From Trichostrongylus colubriformis (taxonomy: Eukaryota; Nematoda; Chromadorea; Rhabditida; Trichostrongylidae), in NCBI GenBank assembly GCA_963978905.1, contig OZ022259.1, positions 49,742,727-49,806,726 of the forward strand: a stretch of DNA of 64,000 nucleotides, written 5' to 3'. This document shows, piece by piece, positions 19,801 to 30,172 of this stretch (position 1 is the first letter of the stretch; every line of letters starts with the position of its first letter). A program made the position numbers and the translations under genes. Below the pieces are notes generated by a model. It was not told the DNA's origin. It did no database searches and saw nothing but the letters and a program-made list of their open reading frames with translations.

Positions 19801-22800
19801 TCGTCGTGGTTTTTGCAGTATATTCCAACTTTCAAAGGAAAAGGAGCAGGAAAATGCTCACATATGGAAGTCAAAAGGATCTACCATACCAAACGACGTG
19901 ATGTGGACTGTAATGATAGACAAAACTGGCTCTATCACCATGTTACGGTATCACCTCTGTAAGAAGTAGTTACCACCCACTTGTTCTAGTTTGCTTGAAA
20001 ATGCGTGCTGCAGTTTGTGGCCCGGCGACTGTGATGGGAACGAGAATGGCTGTTCGCTGTCGCCGAGTGTGACCGCACATTGATGAGAATTGAACGGGGA
20101 GCTAACAATAAGTCGAAAGTGTCAACTGCCTCTCTTTTTAGGCATCTACCACACATTCTCCCACCAGGCCTTCTCGTTGCTGCTTCAGATGTCCTGGAAG
20201 ATGTTTCGGCTTTTGAAAAATGCAATTCCACTTCAGACATGGTCTTGTTTGCCACCGAGTCCAGTTTGAAGGTCACTCATTAGACTCGTTTCATTTTAAA
20301 AGCTTCCGGAAAGTATATGAAACCAAAAATTGATGAACCGTAGTGCTGCAAGTGACGCAGCATACGCTCTATGGAGCGGACTTTCGGAGACCCTTCTTTT
20401 CTTTTTTTTTCTCTTTCTTCTCTGTTTCTTTTCTCACGGCGTACTTCGAAGCAGATTCTTCAGAGCTAAATGGACCTTAAAACTGAGCAGTCATATCATT
20501 TTACCAGATAGCAGCGATTATTTGGGTAATGTCAAAGTTGGCAGCATCCAGGCCGCGTTCATACTTTGCCCACTGGCACTGGCGGAGACCACGGCGAAAT
20601 CTTGTGCCCTCCGCCATCCACGGCGCACTATGCCAAAATTCGAATTCAACTTCGTGGTTTCTGCACCGTTCTGTACTGTGTTTGGGTCGAGCGTTTTACA
20701 AAAGGAGCACGTCACCAGAGTGCCGCAGTGGTCGGCGGCAGGCGGGTGGGGGGAAATACGCCAAAAAATCGCGTGGCCGCCCGCGGCGAGCGGCGCGGCG
20801 GGTGCGAGTGCCAGTGGCAGTGCTGGCAGCCTCCAAGCGAGACAGTGTGGCGAAGGTGGAGGAGGCAGGGTGGCGTGGCTGGAGGAGGCAGTGTGGCATG
20901 GCTGGAGTGCAGAAGTGACGCAGCCACGCTCTGCCGGGCTCCCAAGAGCAAAATCGATTCGCAATGGTACTGGTGGCGCCGCGAGTGCGACGCCGCTGAC
21001 GTGATTTTTTGGCATGTTTCCCCCCACCCGCGGCAGGCACGTGGTTTGAGCATTTTATTTCCGTCGCTGCCGGTGCGCAAAGTATGAACGTGGCTCTAGC
21101 GTAAACAGAGGGATGTGAAGCGCTAATGAGAGTATTGATTCGGTGAACGGGATACCTGAGGAACCATGGTACTAATTCCGTAAACCCACCAGCCCATTCC
21201 AATGTACAGTGAAAAAAGCAATAATGCTTCTACTCTGACTGAGCATTCAGGTCTCTCTAGGTCGCAAGGGGTGCGCAATATGTAGAGATGTGGCAGGAGG
21301 TGGTGTGTAAGCTTTAGCCTGGGATTTATGTAGAGGAAAAAGGAGCCACTAGAAGGATGAATCAATTTTTATGAGCAATAAGAGGTTTCTTACGTTGAAT
21401 GTTGCTCATGTACTTCAGAGCTCCTTTCTCTTTACACACCTGCACATTCTACTCTTACTTCGTATGTAATCCTTCAATGAACCGGAAGGGGTCCGAAACA
21501 AGAGGAAGAATCAAAGAAATGAGCATTTCGTAACGAACACTGAAGGTTAGAAGCGATAATAGGCGAAAAAACCCGGACTCAAAAGCTCGACGTTGCGGTG
21601 TGTATTCGCATCCCATTCGCATCCAACACACTGACTTTCCGAGTTGTCCGCTGAGGAGACGGGCCGCGGGCCAACGTTAGCTGTAGCGCCTGACTCCCAG
21701 CGCAGTGAAATGTCCTTCCCAACTACATTAAAATCCATGTAAGTACATCTAGAAACAACATAAGAACGAATAAAGGAAAAAGTAAAGGAAAAAACAACTT
21801 CATAATAGAAACATCTCCTCTTGGCACCATGCCAAGGCGTCAAATTGGCGAGTTTGTGCAATGGCGGCCACTTAAACTCGTCCGAACTACGTCTGTTCTA
21901 CTAAAGGCCAAAATTACCCCCTTCCGATGTCTTTAAAGGCACAATCCAGGACTATTGGGATATTACAGCTCTTGCTGTAGTCAGATAGTTCGATCCACAG
22001 CCAGCAGACTGTAGATTTACAGAGGCGTGAGTGCAGATCCTGGAGCGTGCAGAGCCAAAGAAGCAAGCGCCACTCCACCCAGCAGCCCAGGCCCGTCCAC
22101 CCCAGACGTGATTGTTGGCAATAACGGTGGCAAGGTGGCAACAATGTGGCAAATGAGGCCTACGATTTATGTGATAAGATTAGATAAGGAAAAGATGCCA
22201 ATGATAAATGGGACGTTTCCATGAGGAAGCAGGTGATATCCCAGAGTTCCTTATGATACCACCCAGCGGGAACTGATTCGGAGGCTCGTTTCCCGCGGTA
22301 ACCTCGTCCAGATGTCAGGAGGCCTTATTTTTGCCTTTTTCGTGAGCTTACTTTGGATTTTTCTTCATCGGCGCATTGCTCAGCAGCTGTAATTTCATAA
22401 TTCAACGCTTAAATCCACTCAAAAGGTAATCCTGGAATGTGCCTTCAAATGTTTTACGCTCGAATACAACCTCCAAAACTACTGTGAACCTACTGTAACA
22501 CCAGTTCAGGTGGCTATGGATCACGGCGTATTTGTGATGGAAAACGATCTCCTGAAATCTGTGCTTCAGAAGCCGTCTTTAGATGAGATGAAAGCTGCTG
22601 GAGCGATTTTACCTTCAGGAAATGCTCTCACAGATTGGTGAGCTTGTATAAACGTTTATAGATGCCATGCACTTGATTTCCATCCATTGTCATATAGAAC
22701 CTAGAGATTCCCAAATGAATGAACCTAATTTGAATTAGTTTCCATTTTGGTAACGAATAGTTCAGTAGAAGCCTTGAGGAAAACCTCTTTTGCGGTTTAC

Positions 22801-25800
22801 TTTACTTATCTCATTATCACAATAAAACAATACCGTAATTTATAGATTTTTTTTAATATAAGAAACAGAAAAGCGAATTCAGGTAAAAAACCTTTGGAGT
22901 ACGTTCTACGCTGCAATCATACGTAGAGGTGGGCCTTCGGGGAAGTGCGTCCAATGAGTATGGCCGTTAAGGTCGCGGTCATACTTTACGTGTCTGCGGC
23001 AGGGCGTGGCCGCGTATCTTGCGTCTCCACACTGCCTCGTTGCCTGCGTCATCTCTGCACCTCCCCCGTGCCACTCTCTCTCACAGGCAGCGAGAGAGAG
23101 TGGCACGGGGGAGGTGCAGAGATGACGCAGACAACGAGGCAGTGTGGAGACGCAAGATACGCGGCCACGTCCTGCCGCAGACACGTAAAGTATGACCGCG
23201 GCCTAATGCCCCTCGACGGCTTTCCACCCAGGGTTCATCGGGAGCCGAGGATTCCTCGACGGGGGGAGGAGCGACATATTCGACCAGGCAGGGAGGAGAA
23301 CGTACTTGCAGAGGTCAGTTATAAGCATTGAATCTGGAGATTCAATGTGCAAATGAGAAGCTAAGGATATTTTACAGTGAATCTGTGTGAGGAACTTTAA
23401 AATAAATATCTCTTTGCTTCGGGTGAGAATACAAACAATAAAACACATAACAAACATGCAATCCGTCAACAAATACCGGCAGTGTAGAGGCTCCTCGACA
23501 CCTGGGAGTACCCTGATTCCAACAATGACGTTTCAGATGCTACCTGTCCAATAACATGAGATGTTTGTGAGGCCGCATTCATACTCAGAGCCGGCAGGGC
23601 GCGGCTGCTTTCACGAGCAGCGAGGCAGAGTGGCTCGAAGGAGGTGCAGAGACGACGCAGGCAACGAGGCAGGGTAGTATAGGTGGAGATGCAGAAACAC
23701 GCAGCCAAGCCGTGCCGCCGCAGCTAAGTACGAACGCGGCCTAAAGGGCTAATCACCGCAAGCTTTTATGTGCAGTCCATTTTACCGTTGGTTCTGTAGA
23801 GGTCTCGAAACAGCGACAGCGTGGTATCCCACTCTGCTCAAGAAGTGCGAGCTCATTATTCGGAAAAAAATTCAAAGTGCCAATTCAGCTTTTTCTGGAT
23901 TTCTTGGCGTGTATGCGAGCAGTTGGTGTCTTTATGGCAAAATCGTGGTCCTTGCATGGTTGAAACGTGCTGCTATGGAGATTTTATGCGTCCACTTGGA
24001 TCCGAACCTATTCTGGATTATCTGACAACAGGTGAATATCCATACGGTCATATAAGAAGCTATAAATTTTTTGAGCGGTCCAGCAGGTCCCAGGTCCCTC
24101 TGCCTGTTTACTACATTATCCAGTTAATAATACATAACGCATATTATTATTAAAGCTGTAACCGAATTCTCCAAGTTAACCAAGAAATTCGCGCTACCAC
24201 GAACCTAGTTCAATTTATGAGCATCTTGCATCGTTTCCTGATGTAAAGCTTTTCACAAACTTCGGCATTTAGGGTATCTACATTTCTAGGCTGTTTATGG
24301 CTTTTTTAGGTTTTATTAGGTTGATTCATAATAAATCGGACAAATTGACCAATTTTAATCATTGTCGTACAACTTTTTTACGACAACAGGGATTCACTTG
24401 AAATATACTCCATCTTTATCGATGACCTTCTGTCACGGTATAGGCAGATCATGGATGCCCTTGCTCCAGAAGGCCGGAAGCTGGAGCTCGAAGAAGTTGC
24501 CGAGTGCCGCCTTGACCTCGTCGCGAGTTTTGAAGTCTTGGCCGTCCAGGTGGCGTTGGCTGTGGGAGAAAAGGTGGAAATCTGAAGGGGCCAGGTCTGG
24601 GGAGTGCGGTGGGTATAGAAGTACGGTCCAACTGTACGACAGCAGCTCGGCCTTGGTCGATCTTGCGAAGTGCGGTCTGTGGAAGTAGACACGTTGTCGT
24701 GCTGGAAGTAGACATGTGACCGCCGCCGTAGCGAACTTTGGACATTGGCCTTCAATTCTCGTAACTGACGAACGTAGACGTCGGCGGATACTGTGGTACC
24801 TTCATCGAGCAGCTCCCAGTACTCTACGCCGTGAACGCTCCACCAACCGCGGTTTTCGTCTTCGATGGAATAGTCGCCTGACGCAAACTTCGAATGCTAC
24901 AACTACAGTGTACTTCTGCCGGGGGCATGCTCCTTGTGAACTTCTATCAGACGTCTGCCGATATCCGCGGGTTCCTGGCCAGATAGCGATATAAATAGTA
25001 TGACGTTGCGGATGTGGTCTCTGGACCGCTTGAAATCGTGCGGCATTGTGGCGGAATGAATTTACTTTGGAGTGATTATTTTGCGGTACTTTGAAGAGCT
25101 TTTCATACTTATTCCAACGGTACCTCGCGCGTCCATTTTCGTTAATTCGTTACTGAGTTATGATCTCTAGAAATCATGACTACCATTTGTCCGATTTATT
25201 ATGAATCAACCTAATAATTTCTTTTCCTCTTGTTTCTGTTCATCTTTTTTCTCGTGTTCTTATTGGTTACTGAATTGGATGCGTTGTCGTTTGACCTATT
25301 GTCAGTCGAATTATTTCATGTGTATCCACACATGCAATAAATCATAAATCATATTATCCGGCGGAGATGATGTAGTGCAGGTGGCGCGCACTCCCACTCT
25401 CATGTTGCGGTGAGCGAATCTCGACGTCCGCTCAGACCAACCAAGCTTTTCATCCCTCCGGGGTAGGTGAATTGATACCAGACTCGTCTTGAAGAATAAA
25501 AGCACTGAATTGTACGGCTAGCGCCCCCGCAAGTCATGGTATAGGCCAAAGTCATTGTATATTCCATTCATCTGCCATCACGATTCTGAATGGAATTAAA
25601 ATGTGCGGCGCATCCCACAAAAGGATTGAATAACGCCAAAAACTTTATCCTTCATCCTTTTATTACACATTATTATACATTAGCATCAGGCATGTGTTTT
25701 CATCTTTCATCTTCTGAGCCCTACTTTGGATGAAGTAAAGGTAGAAATAAGGCAATGATTGATCAGTCCCTTTTTGTAATGCGCCACGCCCTCCGCATCC

Positions 25801-28800
25801 ATTGAGAATCGTTATGGCACTCGAATGTGGTTTCACTTATAAATTGACTTGTTTCACTTATAAATTGACTTGGGGGGGGGGGGTGAGGGACAGCCGGTGC
25901 ACAGGTCAGTATTTCACCTCCGAGACGATTCTGCTGCCACTGCACAAGCTTCGAAGCGGTGAAAGGTTTGGTGGGCCTATGCGAGCATGAATCCAGGACT
26001 TGATCCCTCGGAAGAGCTAATGGAAGCAGCGACTCTTGTCACTACGCCACCTGGATGAAATAACCAAATGAAATTTGTTCTATGATAGACTGATTCATGT
26101 GGCTGTGTAAGTTCACTCTAGAAAACCTTTGTATATGGCTAGCTGAAGGCAATTGTGAGATTGTGCCGACGGATCATCCTCTACCTAGAATCTGATTTTT
26201 CAATGTCTGAGCAACTTTGTTTCTTAAAAGAAAAAGGGATAGAGCAATGGTCGCTTTGTAATGATATTCGAACGCTTTTTTTGCTCCATAATGAACTGCA
26301 TGCACGGTACTTTTCTTGGACCAATCGAGCCTCTGAATACTTCCGACACACCCAATAGGTAACAGATCTGTTACCTATTGGGTGTGTCGGAAGTATTCAG
26401 AGGCTCGATTGGTTCACACAGCTGAACTACGAGGATTTTGTAGGAGAAAAAGCCGAAGGAAAAAGGGTTGAACTGAGCTAAAGGTTGGGAATCATCATCT
26501 GTATGGGTAATGTTACAGATAATGTATTCATTTTTGTTGAATTTGTATAAGTAATGAATATTCCAATTTACCCTGTAGATGAGCTCCTATGGGAGGTCAT
26601 CGGTTATCCGGGAACGTGGTATAGCATGATTCAAAAATGGGCTCAGGAGCGAGTCGATGTCTCGCCAGATCTCGAATCTCGAACATCTCTTTTTAGGCAA
26701 TGCTGAAATATCGTCATGGCGGCGAGCCTTTGCAGAAATCTTTTCAAAAATCTCGCCGGAAATTGTCAATCTTGGTGTTGACTCTTTCTTTCATCTTGGA
26801 ACACCTCGAGAACTCCATGTTTGTGCTAAATTTTACTTCTTTATTTTCATTGGATGTAAAACTCTGGTTTTTGGCGTGGTGTAGTAAGGTTTTTTTTTCA
26901 GGAACACTGTAGACGGAATTCGACATTTTCAAAGAAGTTTCTGGAAACTTTCTCGAATACCGTTCACTGCAATCTAGCCAATTGCACGGTAGAACAATTT
27001 CTCATTTTCCTCCTAAAAGATCGGGGAGACCCGAAGCTTTTGCCCATAACTCAGCATACTTATAACAACTTTCGCATCGCGGGCTGCGGCGAAAATCAGC
27101 AGCTATCGAAAATCAAAAAATATCAAAATCAGTTTCTCATACATATTTCGTTCAAATGAAATGGAATAGTCTCGTCCGATACCGAAGCTTTTGCCCATAA
27201 CTCAGCGTACTTGTAACAGCTTTCGAAACATGAATTAGTCAAAAAAAATGTCGCCATTGTGCAACCATCAAATTTGCGGGTGTTTTGCTAGTGTTACATC
27301 CGCTTTTTTGACCGCGTGAATAAGCCGCTAAGCTATGCATCGCTTTTGAAACGTGCCACACATGAAGCCGGAACCAGCGTAACAGGAAAAGAAATTCGTG
27401 GAAAATGGATTGTGAGCTTGCTCATTGAGGTGTGATATCCGCAATAAGTAGTCCTACAATGTGCTATGCATTCTTACCTGAAGCAAAAACATATCTATTC
27501 CACATTTCCTAGCACGGGTTCGCTGTGAAATACACTTCGCTTCTCACTTGCTTATTGAATGTTTAGATTCTAATGCTTACACCTGACCTCAAGACTAGAT
27601 GTACGACCTTCGTCCCCTTCCTGTACGATGAAATACAACCCCCCCCCCCCTGTCAAGGAATACTCCGCTCTCGGTGTACCCTACCTACAGTAGTAGAATG
27701 CCTCTTACTGTTGCTTCCCCGCCAACAACAAACTCGTGGGTTCAAAATTTGGAGTTAATGCGCCTATTTGAATTCGGTGTCACGCAGTAACCTACCACAA
27801 TAAATAACGTATCAATCCTGCACTAAAATTGAGCAGCAATCCAAGGGATGCTGCTCAGCTCTCGCGCAGTTCGACGGATCAAATGCTTTCGAACCATATA
27901 GTGTGCCCCACACGATCAATAGCATGCTCCGCCCACTGTGGGTGGGCTTCCACTCATTGTAAGTATATCCAAGATAGCTTGAATATAAGCATTTCTACCG
28001 ATTTTTTCTTAGTCCTTAGTCTGCGTTGGAACCGAGATATGAATTTTTGTTGCACGGATCGCACATTTTGGATGCGCTCCATACACTGTGCCCAGGCCTC
28101 TTTCATGGCTTTCAGAAACTCATGGCTGACCTGAATCCATTTTTTCCTCACGTTTGGACCATTTTTGAACTGAGAGAACAACTTTCGATTCCAGGACCGG
28201 ACGTCTGAGAGCAAGCTCCGCCCACGGTGGGCGGAGCATAACCTGATCCATTTGTGCTTTTTACTTCTTGTCCGATGCCCTGTCCATCCCAACCTTGTCC
28301 CTAACTCCTTAGGTCGATTCTCATATAATACCTATTTTCGTGACAGACGGACGGAGGGACGAACGGACGCACAGACACACGAAGCGTTTTATTAGGTTGA
28401 TCGGAAAGTTTCGATAGGGTTGAGATTTTTTTATTACTCAGCATGTAGTGCAGGCTAATCAACAATATAATAACCATCGTTAGTTATAACATTGTCCCAC
28501 CTAAAGAGAAGGTCAGCGATTTTCTTCTCCCAGAATTAGGAGGATTAGGAGTCAAAGAAGTCACCGACCACTTGTTCAAGGTGACGAATTTTTTTTTGCT
28601 AGGAAAGCCTTAGGGGGCCGGAACAAGTGGTAATCTGAGAGGGCAGTATCAGGTGAATAGGGTGCATGTGGAACCGGGTCCCAACCTAGCTCCTCCAATT
28701 TTGCACGGCTCTCTTTACCCATATGAGGGACCCGTGCAAAATTGGAAGAGCTTGGCTGGGACAAGGTTCCACATCCGTCCTATTCCCCTGATGTTATCCC

Positions 28801-30172
28801 TTCAGATTACCACTTGCTCCGGCCCCCTAAGGCTTTCTTAGCAACGAAAAAATTCGTCAACAATGACCACCTTGGACAAGTGGTCGGTGACTTCTTTGAC
28901 CCTAATCCTCCTAATTCTGGGAGAAGAGAATCGCCGACCTGCCCGTTGGGTGGGACAATGTTATAACTAACTATGTTTATTATATTGTTGATTAGCCTGC
29001 ATTACTTGCTGAGTTGTAAAATAAAATAGAAAAAATCTCAACCCTATCAAAACTTTCCGATCAACCTAATATATAGATGCAGAGACGACGCGGGCAACGA
29101 GACTGGGTGGCACAGGCGGAGACGCAGAGACACGCGGCCACAGCAAGGTACGAACGCGCCTTGATGCGCGACCTTCTGACGGGTGTTCCTTCTTCCTCCC
29201 CACCTAACCGTCGTTTTCCTCCTCCTGCGTCCGCTGTAGATACCATTTCTTTCCTTGTGCTTGTTTCGCATAACCGATCAAAGAAAGGTGAAAAACTTTT
29301 ATTTTATATGATACTAGATTAAATATGACGAAAGTATGACAATGTGCACATAAATGGCATGTTCACACCCAAAATCTATTGGAGAGCCTAGGTAGGACTA
29401 TATCATATATGTGCGAAGGAGTCCATTCTATGTACAGGAATACCCTCCACTCACCAGATATCTCCAACAGACTCGGATAAAACCGCGATACAGCGGTGAC
29501 CACAGCCCTGGACACGCGCGCTATTCTTGCATATTGGGCGCACGGCTGCGTACCGGGGGCATATAAGCGCAGGTTGCTCCGCAACGCGCTAAGTCAAGAT
29601 GGTCTCCCCCCCCCCCTCGCTATTCACTTCTATAGGCTCGTTAAGGGTGCGGTTACCACTGTAAAAATTCTCAAACACAAAGGAATAAAAAGGAACAAAA
29701 AAGAATGTTTTTACAGATTGGCAGTGAGTCGCTGATGGAATATAGTAGTATCGATGGCGCAACAATTGGCAATGTATGTATAGTAAGCGGATGTGAATCA
29801 AATTATACATTTAAATTGGACGACTGTAGTATACTATTTACGTTATGTATCGGTAAACAACGTTACACAACAATACTTTTGCATATGGATGATGATGTAA
29901 AAGTGAAGCAATCAAACGTTCAATGGATGGGCAAAGAGACCGGCTTGACAAATGTCTCGTTATGGAATGCTAAGTTATTTCCGGTTGAAAGTACTCGAGA
30001 ACGATCACTAAAGGCGACGCTTGATATGGCTAAAGGAGTAGAATTGGCTGGTGAACGGATATCAATGGCAGAAGCGGTGGCCACAAGCGATGTACGCGAG
30101 ATGGTGGCGTTTCGACGCCTTCTGAAGGCTACCTCGCTCATGCCTCGACCTCCTTCTTCCGTTTGTCCATGA
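16846..30172 (+). CDS. FPGT: Fucose-1-phosphate guanylyltransferase (GDP-L-fucose pyrophosphorylase)
   Basis: Ten phase-consistent exons (16846-16984, 19203-19264, 19471-19592, 19819-19947, 20142-20271, 22510-22637, 23802-24031, 26697-26818, 26902-26988, 29717-30172) encode about 534 residues, near the family length. The enzyme makes GDP-fucose from fucose-1-phosphate and GTP in the cytosolic salvage pathway. Family landmarks in order: MWDLLVLTAGNERQ start; KIGSGGATL across exons 1-2 and HSGGLSQRLP in exon 3 (nucleotide-binding and pyrophosphorylase signatures); GLLVAASDVLE; DHGVFVM; CYGDFMRPLG; VDSFFHLGTPREL; then the last exon with beta-helix-like turns (IDGATIG, CIVSGC) and an SLWNAKLFP motif. 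Exon 7's start (acceptor GTAGAG) and exon 8's end (donor at 26819) were chosen by phase and conservation and are the least certain. Introns of 2-3 kb hold many transposons. The last exon overlaps the minus-strand gene at 30138. Confidence 0.88.
17795..17882. repeat. Perfect 88 bp palindrome
   Basis: Bases 17795-17838 and 17839-17882 are exact reverse complements with no spacer; the centre reads GCGATCGCGCGATCGC. It lies in FPGT intron 1. The motif TCGCGAACTATGAACAATGCC in its arms resembles the tandem repeat near 57400-57515. Confidence 0.95.
18403..19079. mobile_element. Palindromic mariner-derived MITE
   Basis: The 677 bp element is flanked by TA and has ends TTGGGTAGTCTAAAAAG and its inverse. 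The two halves form long imperfect inverted repeats around about 18745. The right arm reads LLPYSPVLAPSDYHLF-like, the C-terminal catalytic block of a mariner transposase. No complete transposase exists. It sits in FPGT intron 1. Confidence 0.85.
20551..21092. repeat. Composite GC-rich fold-back region
   Basis: It begins GGCCGCGTTCATACTTTGCC and ends GCGCAAAGTATGAACGTGGC, the same ends as the 175 bp fold-back family, but is 540 bp long, with extra palindromic GC-rich DNA inside (20750-21010). This gives long open frames on several strands that are composition artefacts. A related GC-rich stretch occurs at 59450-59500. It lies in FPGT intron 5. Confidence 0.7.
21474..21860. repeat. Dispersed repeat, copy 1 (with 48.4 and 54.2 kb)
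   Basis: The segment with AGGTTAGAAGCGATAAT and ACACTGACTTTCCGAGTTGTC recurs in the same order at 54150-54480. Parts of the right half resemble 48465-48560 in inverse orientation. Nothing in it identifies a transposase. Confidence 0.6.
21932..22449. mobile_element. MITE with AAGGCACAxTCCAGGA ends, copy 1
   Basis: The left end TTTAAAGGCACAATCCAGGA and right end TCCTGGAATGTGCCTTCAAA are inverted over 518 bp. The left arm (to about 22110) also matches the arms of the element at 61007. The right end is only 60 bp before FPGT exon 6. Confidence 0.7.
22972..23206. repeat. Near-perfect long hairpin, GGCCGCGTTCATACT family
   Basis: Two arms of roughly 110 bp, almost identical in inverse orientation, meet at a short loop near 23085-23095 (CTCTCTCTCACAGGCAGCG). 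The ends are AGGTCGCGGTCATACTTTAC and its near inverse. It is the least diverged member of the family in the window. It lies in FPGT intron 6. Confidence 0.9.
23574..23746. repeat. GC-rich fold-back repeat, copy 5
   Basis: The left end GGCCGCATTCATACTCAGAG and right end CTAAGTACGAACGCGGCC are inverted over 173 bp, the family length. It lies just upstream of FPGT exon 7. Confidence 0.75.
24316..25214 (-). mobile_element. Internally deleted mariner with transposase remnant
   Basis: The 899 bp element is flanked by TA, with perfect 29-base ends starting TTAGGTTGATTCATAATAAA. On the minus strand, about 24700 down to 24400, several frames together still spell mariner C-terminal blocks: FQHDN, then PPHSPDLAPSDFHLF, then KVIDKDGVYFK. 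Frameshifts and an internal stop show it is dead. It lies in FPGT intron 7. Confidence 0.85.
25340..25660 (+). repeat. tRNA-derived SINE-like repeat, copy 1
   Basis: The body (ACCAACCAAGC, ATCCCTCCGGGGTAGGTGAA, GCGCATCCCACA, ACTTTATCCTTCA) is shared with 36095-36330 and partly with 62060-62200. A head with weak pol III box A and box B likeness (TGTAGTGCAGGTGG, GCGAATCTCGACGTCC) precedes it. The SINE class is inference. Confidence 0.55.
25831..25883 (+). repeat. 21 bp tandem duplication next to a 12-G run
   Basis: The unit TTTCACTTATAAATTGACTTG occurs twice in tandem (25831-25851, 25852-25872) and the second copy runs straight into twelve G residues (25872-25883). Confidence 0.95.
25990..26060 (-). 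repeat. tRNA-like SINE head (minus strand)
   Basis: Read on the minus strand it gives GGTGGCGTAGTGACAAGAG (box A-like) and GGGATCAAGTCCTGG (box B-like). A similar plus-strand arrangement occurs at 61955-62030 with GATCAAGTCCCTA. No cloverleaf with full acceptor stem was found, so it is not called a tRNA gene. Confidence 0.5.
26320..26413. repeat. Perfect 94 bp palindrome
   Basis: Bases 26320-26366 and 26367-26413 are exact reverse complements, centred on AGATCT with no spacer. It lies in FPGT intron 7. The flanks do not continue the symmetry beyond one or two bases. Confidence 0.95.
27018..27233. repeat. Duplicated repeat related to 55.9 kb
   Basis: The phrase CCGAAGCTTTTGCCCATAAC, followed by TCAGC.TACTT.TAACA, occurs at about 27031 and again at 27182. 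The first copy continues into CGATAGCTGC-type sequence (AACTTTCGCATCGCGGGCTG) that reappears in inverse orientation at 55925-55990. Confidence 0.65.
27497..27700 (+). repeat. Dispersed repeat shared with 45835-46030
   Basis: GCACGGGTTCGCTGTGAAAT, a CTTCGCT segment and GTCAAGGAATACTCC.CTC recur in order at 45855-46005 (CACGGGTTCGCTGTAAGATA and so on). This copy contains a 12-C run at 27639-27650. Confidence 0.6.
28392..29069. mobile_element. Palindromic mariner-derived MITE with transposase tail in both arms
   Basis: The 678 bp element is flanked by TA, with ends TTAGGTTGATCGGAAAG and inverse. Both arms, read outward from the centre near 28728, encode the mariner C-terminal block: the right arm reads EELGWDKVPHPSYSPD and SDYHLLRPPKAF, the left arm LEELGWDPVPHAPYSPD and SDYHLFRPPKAF. 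It is therefore an inverted duplication of one transposon's 3' end. It lies in FPGT intron 9. Confidence 0.92.
29070..29716. other. End of FPGT intron 9
   Basis: A half copy of the GC-rich fold-back family lies at 29070-29157 (GACGACGCGGGCAACGAGAC, ending GTACGAACGCGCC), directly against the MITE. An 11-C run is at 29606-29616. No coding exon fits here. Confidence 0.5.

Noticed and set aside
20330..21202. Long open frames (up to 224 codons) on both strands
   Set aside because: They lie in GC-rich palindromic repeat DNA where stop codons are rare. The peptides are low-complexity Ala/Arg/Pro/Trp and mirror each other across strands.
22906..23331. Two near-identical 90-130 codon frames on opposite strands
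   Set aside because: They are the two arms of one hairpin read in both directions, not two genes.
25990..26060. Possible tRNA gene
   Set aside because: Box-like motifs are present, but no acceptor stem or anticodon arm pairs properly. It fits a SINE head better.
26700..26912. Extension of FPGT exon 8 through a hydrophobic IFIGCKTLVF stretch
   Set aside because: The sequence becomes T-rich and intron-like. The donor at 26819 keeps phase with the next exon and preserves family alignment.
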